Part shown: positions 34,331 through 43,279 of the stretch, one piece after another
Layout: each line of letters starts with the position of its first letter
How positions within the stretch are numbered: the first letter of the stretch is position 1
Origin: Hoeflea sp. BAL378
GTDB taxonomy: Bacteria > Pseudomonadota > Alphaproteobacteria > Rhizobiales > Rhizobiaceae
Direction: 5' to 3'
Length of the DNA stretch: 64,000 nucleotides
NCBI RefSeq assembly: GCF_000759435.1
Contig: NZ_JRJG01000008.1
Span: 1 to 64,000, forward strand
The notes under the pieces: model-generated
The model's database searches: none
What the model saw: only the letters and a program-made list of their open reading frames with translations
What the model was told of the DNA's origin: nothing
Translations under genes and position numbers: made by a program

Positions 34331-36657
34331 GCCTTGTCCAGCCTGATCCCGTCTTCGTCGGCGGCAGCGTCGGCAAGTCCATCGCCAAACCGGACAATCT
34401 CGAGAAAGTCCAGGGCCGCGCCGAATACATCGCCGATCTCTACCGCCCCGGCATGTTGCATGGAGCCATCCTCGCCAGCCCGCATGCGCACGCCCGCATC
34501 CGCGGCTACGACCTGACCGAGGCGCTCAATGCTCCAGGCGTCGTGGCGATCGTCACGGGCGATGACGTCGGCGACGGCCGCATGGGCGCCTTCATCAAGG
34601 ATGAACACGCAATTGCCCGCGGCAAGGTGCTTTATGTCGGCGAACCCGTGGCGGCGGTGGCAGCGCGAACCGAACAGGAGGCCCGCCACGCCTGTCGCCT
34701 GATCAAGGTGGACTACGAGGAACTGCCGGCCGTGCTCTCGCCCGAAGAAGGCCTGGCCGATGGCGCGCCGGTCCTGCACGAGCGTCTCGCCGACTACATC
34801 AAGGTCTTCGACGCGGGCTCGGCGGGAAATCTCTGCAGCCGCACCGAATTGAGCGAAGGCGATGTGGAGTCCGCCTGGGCAGATTGCGACGTGATCGTCG
34901 AGGGGGAATACACCACCCAGGCGCAGGCGCATGTCTCGATGGAGCCCTGCGGGGCGCTGGCGGATGTCGATGCAAATGGCCGCGTCACGCTCTGGTCGGC
35001 CAACCAGTCGGTGTTTCGTGTCCAGGCCAATGTCTGCGAGAGCCTGAGCCTGCCGATGTCGAAGCTGCGCTGCCTGACGCCCCGCGTCGGCGCGGGCTTC
35101 GGCAACAAGATGGAGGCGCATATCCAGCCGATCACCGTCGCGCTCGCCTTGAAGGCGAAGCGACCGGTGAAACTGATCATGACGCGCGAGGAAGACTTCG
35201 AGATGGTCCGCGCGCGCCACCCGTTCCGGGTGCGGATGAAGACAGGGGCGAAGGCCGACGGCACCCTGGTGGCGCGCGAATGCGAGGTCCTGGTGGATTG
35301 CGGCGCCTTCGCCGACGACAGCCCGGGGGTGATGGGATACAGCCTGCTGATGTGCGGCGGGCCGTACCGGATCCCGAACCTGAAAGCCTCGGGCAGGCTT
35401 GTCTACACCAACAAGCTGCGCTTCGGCGCGTTCCGCGGTTTCGGCAATCCGCAGGTGCTTTTCGCCGGAGAGCAGCAGATCGACGAGATCGGCGACAGGC
35501 TCGGCCTCGACCCCTTCGCGATCCGGCGCAAGAACATGCTGCGGGAGGGGGACCAGTGGTTCGTCGGGCCGCGGATCGGCTCCAACGGACTGGCGCTCTG
35601 CCTGGACGCAGTCGAAAAGGCCGCCAAGGGGCCGCGCGCCGACGGCAGCCCGCGCAATTTCGGCCTCGCCGTCACGGCCCATATTTCGGGTCTGTTGGGC
35701 ACGGGTGCGATCGTGCGCATGCTCGAGGACGGAACGATTTCGCTCAATACCGGGGCAACGGACATCGGCCAGGGCTCGGATACGGTGCTGGCGCAGATCT
35801 GCGCCGAAGAGCTCAAGATGCCCTTCGATCAGGTGGCGGTCGCAAGTCCCGACACGGACGGCTCCCCCTACAACTGGGGCACCACGGCGTCGCGTGTCAC
35901 CTATACGACGGGCCGCGCGGTGCGGGCCGCCGCCAAACAGGTGGTCGATCAGGCCATGAGCCACGCCGCCGAAATGCTGGAATGCCCGATCGACGATCTG
36001 GAACTGCGCGAGGGCGGACGGATCGGCCGACGCGGCGCCAACACGGATGTGACCTTCGCCCAGATTTCCGGACGCGCCCACTGGGCCGTCGGTGGACCGC
36101 TGGTGGGTAGCCAGACGCTGGTCTACGATGAACCGACCCATGACCCCAAGCGCGCCATTGCGCTGGGCCTGCCTTTCCCCCGCATCGGTGTGTTCAGCTT
36201 CGCGGCCCTTGGCGTCGACGTCGATGTGGACGACACCAGCGGGCAGGTGACCGTGCAGGAAGTATGGTCGGCCGCCGACGTCGGGCGTGCCATCAATCCG
36301 CGGCTGGTCGAGGTGCAGTTGCACGGCGGCTTTGTGCAGGGGCTCGGCTATGCGCTTTACGAGGAAATGGTCTGGGATGGGGCGCGGCTCGCGAACCCGT
36401 CGCTGATGGACTACAAGGTGCCGACCTCGCGCGATGTGCCCGACGCGATCCACACCTTCATCATCGAGGATCCCGATCCGAGCGGTCCATTCGGCGCGAA
36501 GGGTGCCGGCGAGATCGGCCTCAACGCCGCGGCCGGTGCAATCGCCAATGCCGTCGCCAAAGCCACCGGTGCGCGCCATTCGCATCTGCCGCTCACCGGT
36601 GAGCGCGTGCTCGCGGGCATGCTCGACTCCGGCACGTCGTCGGAGCGGTCTGCATAA
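34327..36657 (+). CDS. Molybdenum hydroxylase large (molybdopterin) subunit
   Basis: A 776-residue catalytic subunit of the xanthine oxidase family. Molybdopterin contacts include G-A-G-F-G-N-K and the C-terminal G-A-K-G-A-G-E, whose Glu (residue 729) is the conserved base. The active-site loop reads A-F-R-G-F-G-N-P-Q, not the A-Y-R-C-S-F-R of form I CO dehydrogenase, so a CO role is unlikely. Related enzymes hydroxylate aldehydes, purines, nicotinate, quinoline-type heterocycles or aromatic acyl-CoA. The substrate here is unknown. An importer, a cupin and an FAD monooxygenase downstream suggest the first oxidation step of a catabolic route. Confidence 0.9.
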   Translation: MSLVQPDPVFVGGSVGKSIAKPDNLEKVQGRAEYIADLYRPGMLHGAILASPHAHARIRGYDLTEALNAPGVVAIVTGDDVGDGRMGAFIKDEHAIARGKVLYVGEPVAAVAARTEQEARHACRLIKVDYEELPAVLSPEEGLADGAPVLHERLADYIKVFDAGSAGNLCSRTELSEGDVESAWADCDVIVEGEYTTQAQAHVSMEPCGALADVDANGRVTLWSANQSVFRVQANVCESLSLPMSKLRCLTPRVGAGFGNKMEAHIQPITVALALKAKRPVKLIMTREEDFEMVRARHPFRVRMKTGAKADGTLVARECEVLVDCGAFADDSPGVMGYSLLMCGGPYRIPNLKASGRLVYTNKLRFGAFRGFGNPQVLFAGEQQIDEIGDRLGLDPFAIRRKNMLREGDQWFVGPRIGSNGLALCLDAVEKAAKGPRADGSPRNFGLAVTAHISGLLGTGAIVRMLEDGTISLNTGATDIGQGSDTVLAQICAEELKMPFDQVAVASPDTDGSPYNWGTTASRVTYTTGRAVRAAAKQVVDQAMSHAAEMLECPIDDLELREGGRIGRRGANTDVTFAQISGRAHWAVGGPLVGSQTLVYDEPTHDPKRAIALGLPFPRIGVFSFAALGVDVDVDDTSGQVTVQEVWSAADVGRAINPRLVEVQLHGGFVQGLGYALYEEMVWDGARLANPSLMDYKVPTSRDVPDAIHTFIIEDPDPSGPFGAKGAGEIGLNAAAGAIANAVAKATGARHSHLPLTGERVLAGMLDSGTSSERSA

Positions 36658-36715
36658 CCAACAATAAAAAGATCAACACGGCCTACGGAACAGGGCCAAA
36701 AGAGGAGAGAAGAGC

Positions 36716-37900
36716 ATGAAAGGACCAACAAGGCTGGCTTTTGCTGCGCTCGGCGCGGTCATGGGCCTGATGGCGGGGGCTGCGGTCGCGCAGGACCCGG
36801 TGACCATCGGCTATTCGATTGCGCGCACCGGCATCTATGCCGCCGCCGCGCCTTCGCAAGAGAACTCCTACAAGCTGTGGCAGACACAAGTGAACGCCGA
36901 GGGCGGCCTGCTGCTGCCCGGCGGCGAACGGCGCCCCGTCGAATTCGTGAGCTACGACGACCAGTCCAACCCCGCCAATACCGTGCGCATCTATGAAAAG
37001 CTGATCACCCAGGACAAGGTCGATCTGCTCGCCGCCCCATGGGGAACGCCGATGCATCTGGCGCTTGCGCCGGTGCTGCAGCGGTTCAAGATGCCGATGG
37101 TGGGCAATACCGCCGCCTCCGTGCAGTTGCGCACCGTGGCGCCCGGTTACATCTGGTTTCCCACCTCGGCGATTCCCGATGCCATGGGCGCGGAACTCGC
37201 CAAGATGATGAAGGCCAACGGCGTCACGAGCGCGGCGCTTCTTGCCAATGAGCTGCCCTATTCCCAGGAGTTCCGCAGCTTCCTGATCCCGGCGCTTGAA
37301 GAAGCCGGGATCGAGGTGAAGGTCGACGAGAGCTATCCGCCGGACATCAAGGACATGACCTCGATGCTCGTCCAGGTTCGCGATGCCGCTCCGGACGCGG
37401 TCGTGGCGATGACCTACCCCGCCGATGCCTTCCTGTTCGCAGGGCAGGCCAAGGAACTCGGACTCAAAGCGCCTTTCGTCCTGTCGCTGATCGGTCCGAC
37501 CATCGATGCCTATCGCAAGGCCAACGGGACGGCGGTCAACGGCATCGTTTCCTCCGCGCACTGGTCGGCCCAGGCCGACAAATGGCCCAAGGGGCGGCCG
37601 TTCTTCGACGCCTATGTCAGCGCGTTCGGCGAAGAACCCGACGCGCTCGATTCCGCCCTCTCCTACATGTCCATGGAGATCCTGCAGCAGGCCGTGGCCA
37701 AGGCAGGGCTCGATCCCGAGGCGCTGCGCGAGGCGATCGCGACCGGCAGTTTCGACACGATCAACGGCGAGGTCCGTTTCGAAGGCGTGCAGAACGTGGT
37801 GACGCCCACGGGCTTCGTCCAGATCCAGGACGGCAAGATCGAACTTGTCTGGCCCGAGTCCGTCAAGACCGCTGACTACGCCCCCAAGCAGGGCTGGTAA
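36716..37900 (+). CDS. ABC transporter substrate-binding protein, branched-chain amino acid (LivK-like) type
   Basis: A 394-residue type I periplasmic binding protein. The signal peptide runs from M-K-G-P-T-R through a hydrophobic core to A-V-A-Q at about residue 24. The mature start V-T-I-G-Y-S-I-A-R-T-G and the hinge L-I-T-Q-D-K-V-D-L-L are family features. Preceded by a GAGGAGAGAAGAG box. This family binds branched-chain amino acids but also aromatic acids, amides and urea. Placement behind a molybdenum hydroxylase suggests it binds that pathway's substrate. Confidence 0.87.
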   Translation: MKGPTRLAFAALGAVMGLMAGAAVAQDPVTIGYSIARTGIYAAAAPSQENSYKLWQTQVNAEGGLLLPGGERRPVEFVSYDDQSNPANTVRIYEKLITQDKVDLLAAPWGTPMHLALAPVLQRFKMPMVGNTAASVQLRTVAPGYIWFPTSAIPDAMGAELAKMMKANGVTSAALLANELPYSQEFRSFLIPALEEAGIEVKVDESYPPDIKDMTSMLVQVRDAAPDAVVAMTYPADAFLFAGQAKELGLKAPFVLSLIGPTIDAYRKANGTAVNGIVSSAHWSAQADKWPKGRPFFDAYVSAFGEEPDALDSALSYMSMEILQQAVAKAGLDPEALREAIATGSFDTINGEVRFEGVQNVVTPTGFVQIQDGKIELVWPESVKTADYAPKQGW

Positions 37901-37906
37901 TCAGAA

Positions 37907-37932
37907 GGCCCCGTCCGCCTGCGGGCGGGGCC
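37907..37932 (+). other. Long GC hairpin after the LivK-like gene
   Basis: The arms 37907-37918 and 37921-37932 can form 11 stem pairs, including one T-G, around a four-base loop. No T-run follows. It resembles the hairpins after nrtA and potD in this window. Confidence 0.6.
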
Positions 37933-38010
37933 GCCTCTCGTTCCAATCCGACCCGTGCCGGGCGTTGCCCCGTGCCTTGCCCCCGTCTGAGCTACGGATA
38001 AAGGATCGTC

Positions 38011-38898
38011 GTGGATACGTTACTGTCAGGACAACTGCTGTTCGCTGCGCTCGTTTCGGGATCGCTCTACGCACTTGTCGCGCTCGGGCTGAACCTGGTC
38101 TACGGCACGCTGCGGCTGCTCAACATCGCCCACGGCGATCTGGTCATGATCGGCGCCTACACGGCCTTCTGGATGTTCTCTCTCTTCGCCGTCCCGCCCC
38201 TGGTCTCGCTTGTCCTCGCCGCCGCACTCTGCGCGCTTCTGGGCTGGGCCGTGTATGCGGGCCTCTTCCGCCGGATGCTGGCCAAGCCCGACCTCGCAAA
38301 GCGGGTCGAGGCCAATTCGCTGATCCTGTTCTACGGCATCTCGGTGATCCTGCAGAACCTGACGGCACTTGCCTTTTCCTCGACCTCGCGCGGCTATCAG
38401 TACCTTGACACCGTCATCACCTGGCAGGGCATCAGCATGACCGGCAACCGGCTCCTGTCGCTCGGCGTGGCCGCCACCATTTGTTTCGGCACGCTGCTGT
38501 TCCTTCGCTTTCACCTCTTCGGCTGGGGGCTCAGGGCCGTGATCGAGCGGCGCGAGGCGGCGCAGGTCGTTGGCGTCAACCTGAACCGCGTCCAGCTTCT
38601 GACCATCTGCGGCGGCTTTGCCGTGGCGGGGATGGCGGGCGTGCTGGTGAGCATGACCGAACAGATCACGCCGTTCATGGGCTTCCCTTTCACCATCGTG
38701 GCGTTCGTGGTGATCATCATCGGCGGCCTCGGCAATATCGGGGCGGGGATTCTCGCCGGCTTCTGCCTGGGTCTGGTGGAGACCTTCGGCATCGCGCTGA
38801 CCTCGCCGGGCTACCGCTCGATCCTGATCTACGGGTTGTTTGTTGGCGTGCTGATGGTCCGGCCCGAGGGCATCTTCACCAAGGCGGTGCGGTCGTGA
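38011..38898 (+). CDS. ABC transporter permease, LivH type
   Basis: A 295-residue inner-membrane permease with about eight helices and the LivH start L-V-A-L-G-L-N-L-V-Y-G-T-L-R-L-L-N-I-A-H-G-D. It also has the conserved G-L-G-N-I-G-A-G-I-L-A-G near the C-terminus. The start is GTG at 38011 after AAAGGA. The stop overlaps the LivM-type ATG by one base. It pairs with the next gene to form the membrane channel for the LivK-like protein. Confidence 0.9.
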   Translation: MDTLLSGQLLFAALVSGSLYALVALGLNLVYGTLRLLNIAHGDLVMIGAYTAFWMFSLFAVPPLVSLVLAAALCALLGWAVYAGLFRRMLAKPDLAKRVEANSLILFYGISVILQNLTALAFSSTSRGYQYLDTVITWQGISMTGNRLLSLGVAATICFGTLLFLRFHLFGWGLRAVIERREAAQVVGVNLNRVQLLTICGGFAVAGMAGVLVSMTEQITPFMGFPFTIVAFVVIIIGGLGNIGAGILAGFCLGLVETFGIALTSPGYRSILIYGLFVGVLMVRPEGIFTKAVRS

Positions 38899-39797
38899 TG
38901 CGGCTCGGCTCAGCCCTCTGGATCGCCCTTGCCGGCTTCGGTGCAGCGGTTCCCTTTTTCGGCAGCACCTACCTGATGGGCGTCGTCTTCCAGGTCGCAA
39001 TGTGGATTGCCCTTGCCCAGAGCTGGTCGATGCTCTCTGCAACGACAGGCTATCTCTCGCTTGGCCATGCGGTGTTTTACGGGGTCGGGGCGTATGTCTG
39101 TGTGCTGCTCACGGGCATTATTCCGTTCGAATTTGCCATTCTTGCCGCCGCCGGATCCGCGGCGCTGTTTGCAGCCCTGATCGGCCTCCCGGTGCTGCGG
39201 GTTCGCGGGCCGTATTTCGTGATCCTGACCTACGGCCTGTCGGAACTGGTGCGCCACGTTGTCATGCGGATTGAGTCCGCGCTCGGCAGCTTCGGACGGA
39301 TGATCTTCGACGTGCCGGCACAGGAGGTGCTGCTTTGGTGGATGGTCGGCCTTGCCGTGCTGGCGACGCTTGGCGCCTACGCCATCCGCCACTCGCGCTT
39401 TGGAGCGGGCCTGGCAGCCATACGGGAAGACGAGGTGGCAGCCCAGACGATCGGCGTTCCGGTGACGCGGCTCAAGCTTCTGGCCTTCATCGCCTCTGCC
39501 GCCATTCCCGGCGCGGTGGGCGGTCTTGCCCTGCTGCGCACCAGCTATTTCGAGCCGGCGCAGGCCTTCGATCCGGTGATTTCCTTCACCATCGTCACCA
39601 TGGCACTCGTCGGCGGCACCGACAGCGTTCGCGGCCCGATCCTCGGCGCGATGGGCTTTGCGCTTCTTTCCGAGCTTCTGTGGTCGACCCTGCCGCAACT
39701 TTACATGATCGTTCTCGGCCTGACCCTGATCGTCTTCGTTCTCTTCGTCCCGCGCGGCCTTTCGGGGCTCGTCGGGCGCATCGGGGGGGCACGGTGA
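38898..39797 (+). CDS. ABC transporter permease, LivM type
   Basis: A 299-residue permease, the LivM partner. It has L-S-L-G-H-A-V-F-Y-G-V-G-A-Y near residue 50, the R-G-P-Y-F-V-I-L-T loop and A-I-R-E-D-E-V-A-A characteristic of this subunit. The ATG at 38898 was chosen because it directly follows the LivH stop; the longer open frame reads through LivH. It overlaps the next ATPase gene by one base. Confidence 0.9.
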   Translation: MRLGSALWIALAGFGAAVPFFGSTYLMGVVFQVAMWIALAQSWSMLSATTGYLSLGHAVFYGVGAYVCVLLTGIIPFEFAILAAAGSAALFAALIGLPVLRVRGPYFVILTYGLSELVRHVVMRIESALGSFGRMIFDVPAQEVLLWWMVGLAVLATLGAYAIRHSRFGAGLAAIREDEVAAQTIGVPVTRLKLLAFIASAAIPGAVGGLALLRTSYFEPAQAFDPVISFTIVTMALVGGTDSVRGPILGAMGFALLSELLWSTLPQLYMIVLGLTLIVFVLFVPRGLSGLVGRIGGAR

Positions 39798-40516
39798 TGA
39801 CGCTTCTCGATATCAAGGGGGTGAGCAAGCGCTTTGGCGGCCTGATGGCGCTCAGCGACGTCAGCCTGCAGGTGAACAAGGGTGAAATCTTCGGCCTCAT
39901 GGGCGCAAACGGCGCCGGCAAGACCACGCTGTTCAGCGTCATCGCCGGGCATATCCCGCCCACGACCGGGGAGGTTGTCTTCGATGGCAAGCGCCTGGCC
40001 GGTCTGTCGCCCGACCGCATCTGCCGCCTCGGCCTGTGCCGAACCTTCCAGATCGTGCGCCCCTTCGCAGGCCTCTCCGTGGCCGAAAACCTGCGTGTCG
40101 CCGCCCTATATGGCCGCGCGCGAAAGCTCTCGGCCACAGAAGCCGCGCAGATCGTGGACGACGCGCTGGACGCCGTGGGCCTTGCGGACCGGCGTCATCT
40201 CGATGCGGGACGGCTTACATTGTCCGGGCAGAAGCGGTTGGAAATCGCCCGTGCGCTGGCGACGGGCGCGCAACTGGTGATGCTCGACGAGGTGATGGCG
40301 GGACTCAATCCCACGGAGGTTGGCACCATGCTCGACACCCTGCGCCGTCTGCGGACCGAGCGGGATCTTACCTTCGTCATCGTCGAGCACGTGATCGGAG
40401 CGCTGATGACGCTCTCGGACCGTATCCTGGTGCTCGATCACGGCGAGTGCATTGCCTTCAGCACTCCCGAGGAAATCGGCCGGAACGAGCGCGTCGCGGA
40501 GGTGTATTTCGGATGA
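39797..40516 (+). CDS. ABC transporter ATP-binding protein, LivG type
   Basis: A 239-residue ATPase with Walker A G-A-N-G-A-G-K-T-T near residue 36, the LivG-type Q-loop region F-Q-I-V-R-P-F, signature L-S-G-Q-K and Walker B V-M-L-D-E-V-M-A-G-L-N-P-T-E, which is the hallmark of LivG. Start ATG at 39797 (GTG at 39794 is also possible). Overlaps the LivF-type gene by four bases. Confidence 0.9.
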   Translation: MTLLDIKGVSKRFGGLMALSDVSLQVNKGEIFGLMGANGAGKTTLFSVIAGHIPPTTGEVVFDGKRLAGLSPDRICRLGLCRTFQIVRPFAGLSVAENLRVAALYGRARKLSATEAAQIVDDALDAVGLADRRHLDAGRLTLSGQKRLEIARALATGAQLVMLDEVMAGLNPTEVGTMLDTLRRLRTERDLTFVIVEHVIGALMTLSDRILVLDHGECIAFSTPEEIGRNERVAEVYFG

Positions 40517-41229
40517 TCGCCCCCATGCTCTCGGTTCGTAATCTGCGCGCGGCCTACGGGCCGGTGCAGGTGCTGTTCGACGTCGATTTCGACGTCGCCC
40601 CAGGCAGCGTCACAACCCTGATCGGCGCCAATGGTGCAGGGAAGACGACGATCATGAAATCGGTCGCCGGGCTGATGATGCCCATCGGTGGCGCGATCCT
40701 GTTCGAAGGGCGCGACATCACGCGGGCGCCCAGCCACGACCGGGTCAATTCCGGCCTGTCGCTGATCCCCGAAGGGCGGCTGGTCTTTCCCGGCATGACC
40801 GTGGAGCAGAACCTGCGCCTCGGAGCCATCGCGCCCGCGGCGCGTTCAGGCCACTCGGAGATGCTGGCCGACGTCTTCCGCCGCTTCCCGCGGCTCGAGG
40901 AGAGACGCAGCCAGCATGCCGGACTCATGTCGGGCGGAGAACAGCAGATGCTTGCGCTCGGACGGGGGTTGATGGCCCGGCCGCGCCTGATCCTGATGGA
41001 TGAACCCACGCTCGGATTGGCGCCGGTGATGGTGAAGCAGGTCTTCGAGACCATCAGGGAACTGCGCGCATCCGGCTTCACCATCCTGCTCGCCGAGCAG
41101 AACGCCAGGGTCGCTCTGGAACTCGCCGACCAGGCCTATCTCCTGGAAAACGGCCGCGTTGCGCTGTCGGGACCGGGCGCAGAACTGCTCGATTCGCACG
41201 ATGTGCGGCGCGCCTATCTGGGGATGTGA
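40513..41229 (+). CDS. ABC transporter ATP-binding protein, LivF type
   Basis: A 238-residue ATPase. Walker A G-A-N-G-A-G-K-T-T is near residue 37, the L-I-P-E-G-R motif typical of LivF near 85, signature M-S-G-G-E-Q-Q-M-L-A-L-G-R, and Walker B L-I-L-M-D-E-P. ATG at 40513 overlaps the LivG stop (ATGA). It completes a five-gene LivKHMGF-type importer sitting within the Mo-hydroxylase unit. Confidence 0.9.
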   Translation: MIAPMLSVRNLRAAYGPVQVLFDVDFDVAPGSVTTLIGANGAGKTTIMKSVAGLMMPIGGAILFEGRDITRAPSHDRVNSGLSLIPEGRLVFPGMTVEQNLRLGAIAPAARSGHSEMLADVFRRFPRLEERRSQHAGLMSGGEQQMLALGRGLMARPRLILMDEPTLGLAPVMVKQVFETIRELRASGFTILLAEQNARVALELADQAYLLENGRVALSGPGAELLDSHDVRRAYLGM

Positions 41230-41272
41230 GGGAAATGGACACCGACACCGATCATCATCGAAAGGATCCCGG

Positions 41273-41581
41273 ATGCGCTTCGTAGCCATCTTCTTCGACG
41301 ACGTGCAACCGGCGCAGATCGATCCCGGCCTGACCCGGGACCACTTCGACTATCTCGCCGGTTGCAGCGACCGCATCACCGACGCGGGCGGACTGCGCGA
41401 AGGCGCCGATCTGCCCTTCTGCGGCTCGCTTTGGGTGATCGAGGCGGAAAGCCTCGCCGAAGCACAGGCGCTCGCCGACGGCGACCCCTATTGCAAGGCC
41501 GGGCTGAGGCCCGACTACCGCGTGCTGCAGTGGAACCGGGCACCCCTGCCCAAAAGACCGACTGATACAGGAAAGGAATGA
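41273..41581 (+). CDS. YCII-family protein
   Basis: A 102-residue ferredoxin-like-fold protein of the YCII type: M-R-F-V-A-I-F-F-D-D start, a conserved His in R-D-H-F-D-Y-L, an Asp-Ala-Gly-Gly turn, and the Y-C-K-A-G-L motif. Family members include small dehalogenase- or lactonase-like enzymes and many of unknown role. ATG at 41273 after AAAGGATCC. It lies three bases before the cupin gene, so it probably acts in the same pathway, perhaps on a reactive intermediate. Confidence 0.8.
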   Translation: MRFVAIFFDDVQPAQIDPGLTRDHFDYLAGCSDRITDAGGLREGADLPFCGSLWVIEAESLAEAQALADGDPYCKAGLRPDYRVLQWNRAPLPKRPTDTGKE

Positions 41582-41584
41582 GCC

Positions 41585-42031
41585 ATGAGTAGCCCAGACG
41601 GTACAGAAGTGATGGTATTCACCCCTAAGAACAAGACCGAGGCCAAGCAGGGCATGCCGCAGTTCTTCGGTGTCTCCGAGAACTCCACCGGCGCCAAGCA
41701 CCTGTCCCTGAATGTCACCGCCTTTGGTCCCGGCGGACGGGCCAAGTCGCATCGCCACAAGGACTACGAGACCGCGATCTACACGATGTCCGGCAAGATC
41801 GTGCTGCTGCACGGGCCCAATCTCGAAAACGAAAGCCTGATGGAGCCGGGAAGCTTCTGCTTTATCCCCGCCGAGGTGCCGCACATGGCGTTCAATCTGT
41901 CCGAGAGCGAGCCTGCCACCGCGCTCACCGCGCGGAACGATCCACGCGAGCAGGAAAATGTCGTCCTGATGCCCGAGCTCGACACCGAAGAGCTCGACGC
42001 GCGTGTCGCCAGGCGCCGGGCGGAGGGCTGA
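41585..42031 (+). CDS. Cupin-domain protein
   Basis: A 148-residue single cupin barrel. Motif 1 appears as S-H-R-H-K-D-Y-E-T, giving the usual His, His, Glu metal ligands. Motif 2 is P-G-S-F-C-F-I-P-A-E-V-P-H, giving the third His. A metal centre is therefore likely. It could be a dioxygenase, isomerase or sensor. Its position between the YCII protein and an FAD monooxygenase makes ring opening or isomerisation plausible but unproven. Confidence 0.82.
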   Translation: MSSPDGTEVMVFTPKNKTEAKQGMPQFFGVSENSTGAKHLSLNVTAFGPGGRAKSHRHKDYETAIYTMSGKIVLLHGPNLENESLMEPGSFCFIPAEVPHMAFNLSESEPATALTARNDPREQENVVLMPELDTEELDARVARRRAEG

Positions 42032-42034
42032 ACC

Positions 42035-43279
42035 ATGAAGGTCATCATTGTCGGCGGCGGCATCGGCGGTCTCACCGCCGCGCTCTATCTGCACAAGCAC
42101 GGTGTGCCCTGTCAGGTTTTCGAGAAGGCGCCCGAGATCCTGCAACTGGGCGTCGGCATCACCATGCTTCCCCACGCCATCAGCGCGATGAACGAACTGG
42201 GGCTGATGGAGCGGCTCGATGCGCTGGGCGTGCGGACCGACCGGATGATCTTCCGAACCCGCGGCGGCCAGGAAGTCTGGAACGCGCCACGCGGCCTGGC
42301 CGCGGGCTATGACGTTCCGCAGATCACCGCGCACCGCGCCGACATCCATCGGGTTCTGCTCGACGCCGTGGCCGAGCGGTTGCCCGAAGGGACGCTGGCC
42401 CTCGATGCGGCCTTCGATGGCGTGGAAGACAGGGGCGATGGCGTCTCGGTCACCTTGCGCCGAAGCGACGGCAGCACCTTCACGGCCGAGGGCGACGTGC
42501 TGATCGGCGCCGACGGCATCCATTCCGCCGTTCGCCGCCACCTGAAGCCGGACGAGGGTGCCCCGCGCTGGTCGGGGCTGATGCTCTGGCGCGGGTCGGT
42601 GGACTGGCCGAAGGTGCTGGACGGGCACACGATCATCAACAGCGGCGGCACCAGCCGGAAATTCATCTTCTATCCGATCGGTCCCGGCAAGACGCCGGAG
42701 ACCCAGTTGATGAACTGGGCCTGCGTGGTCCGGCAGGCAGATCCCGGCGCGCCCGCGCCCGGACGCGAGGACTGGAACCGCGAGGCGCAGGCAGAGGTTC
42801 TGCATCCGATCCTTGAGGACTTCACCGTGCCGGAGACGGACATCCGCGCGATGGTCGATGCCACGCCGGTGTTCTGGGACTTCCCGATGTGCGACCGCGA
42901 TCCGCTTGAGACGTGGACACGCGGCCGCGTCACGCTTCTGGGCGATGCGGCCCACCCGATGTATCCGTTTGGCGCCAACGGTTCCGCACAGGCCATTCTC
43001 GATGCGCGGGCGCTGGGGCGGCTGTGTGGCGCTGGCGGCGATCCGGCGGCGATCCTGCTGGCCTACGAAGCCGAACGGCTTTCCTCCGTCAACGAGGTTG
43101 TGGCCGGCAACCGGACCGGCGGCCCGGAGCGCGTGATTGACGAGGTTGAAGCCCGCATCGCTGACCTGCCCGGGCAGAAGTTCGAGGATATAGAGGCGAT
43201 CCTGCCGTTCAAGGAACGGGATGCGATCGTCAACGGCTACTCAAGGCTTGCAGGCTTTGCCACCGAACAGATGCGGTGA
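42035..43279 (+). CDS. FAD-dependent aromatic monooxygenase (PHBH fold)
   Basis: A 414-residue flavoprotein. The N-terminal G-G-G-I-G-G-L-T-A-A-L dinucleotide motif, a central D-G motif (I-G-A-D-G-I-H-S-A-V-R) and the late L-G-D-A-A-H-P-M-Y-P-F-G-A-N-G motif define the class A flavin monooxygenases. The G-A-N-G-S-A-Q-A-I-L-D stretch is close to the phenazine hydroxylase PhzS group. It hydroxylates an aromatic or N-heteroaromatic ring using NAD(P)H and O2. Last gene of the unit, three bases after the cupin. The substrate is presumably made by the Mo-hydroxylase. Confidence 0.88.
   Translation: MKVIIVGGGIGGLTAALYLHKHGVPCQVFEKAPEILQLGVGITMLPHAISAMNELGLMERLDALGVRTDRMIFRTRGGQEVWNAPRGLAAGYDVPQITAHRADIHRVLLDAVAERLPEGTLALDAAFDGVEDRGDGVSVTLRRSDGSTFTAEGDVLIGADGIHSAVRRHLKPDEGAPRWSGLMLWRGSVDWPKVLDGHTIINSGGTSRKFIFYPIGPGKTPETQLMNWACVVRQADPGAPAPGREDWNREAQAEVLHPILEDFTVPETDIRAMVDATPVFWDFPMCDRDPLETWTRGRVTLLGDAAHPMYPFGANGSAQAILDARALGRLCGAGGDPAAILLAYEAERLSSVNEVVAGNRTGGPERVIDEVEARIADLPGQKFEDIEAILPFKERDAIVNGYSRLAGFATEQMR

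Noticed and set aside
32560-36657. Carbon monoxide dehydrogenase (coxGMSL)
   Set aside because: Subunit types match the broad family, but the large-subunit loop is AFRGFG and not the CO-type AYRCSFR, so the specific function is not supported.
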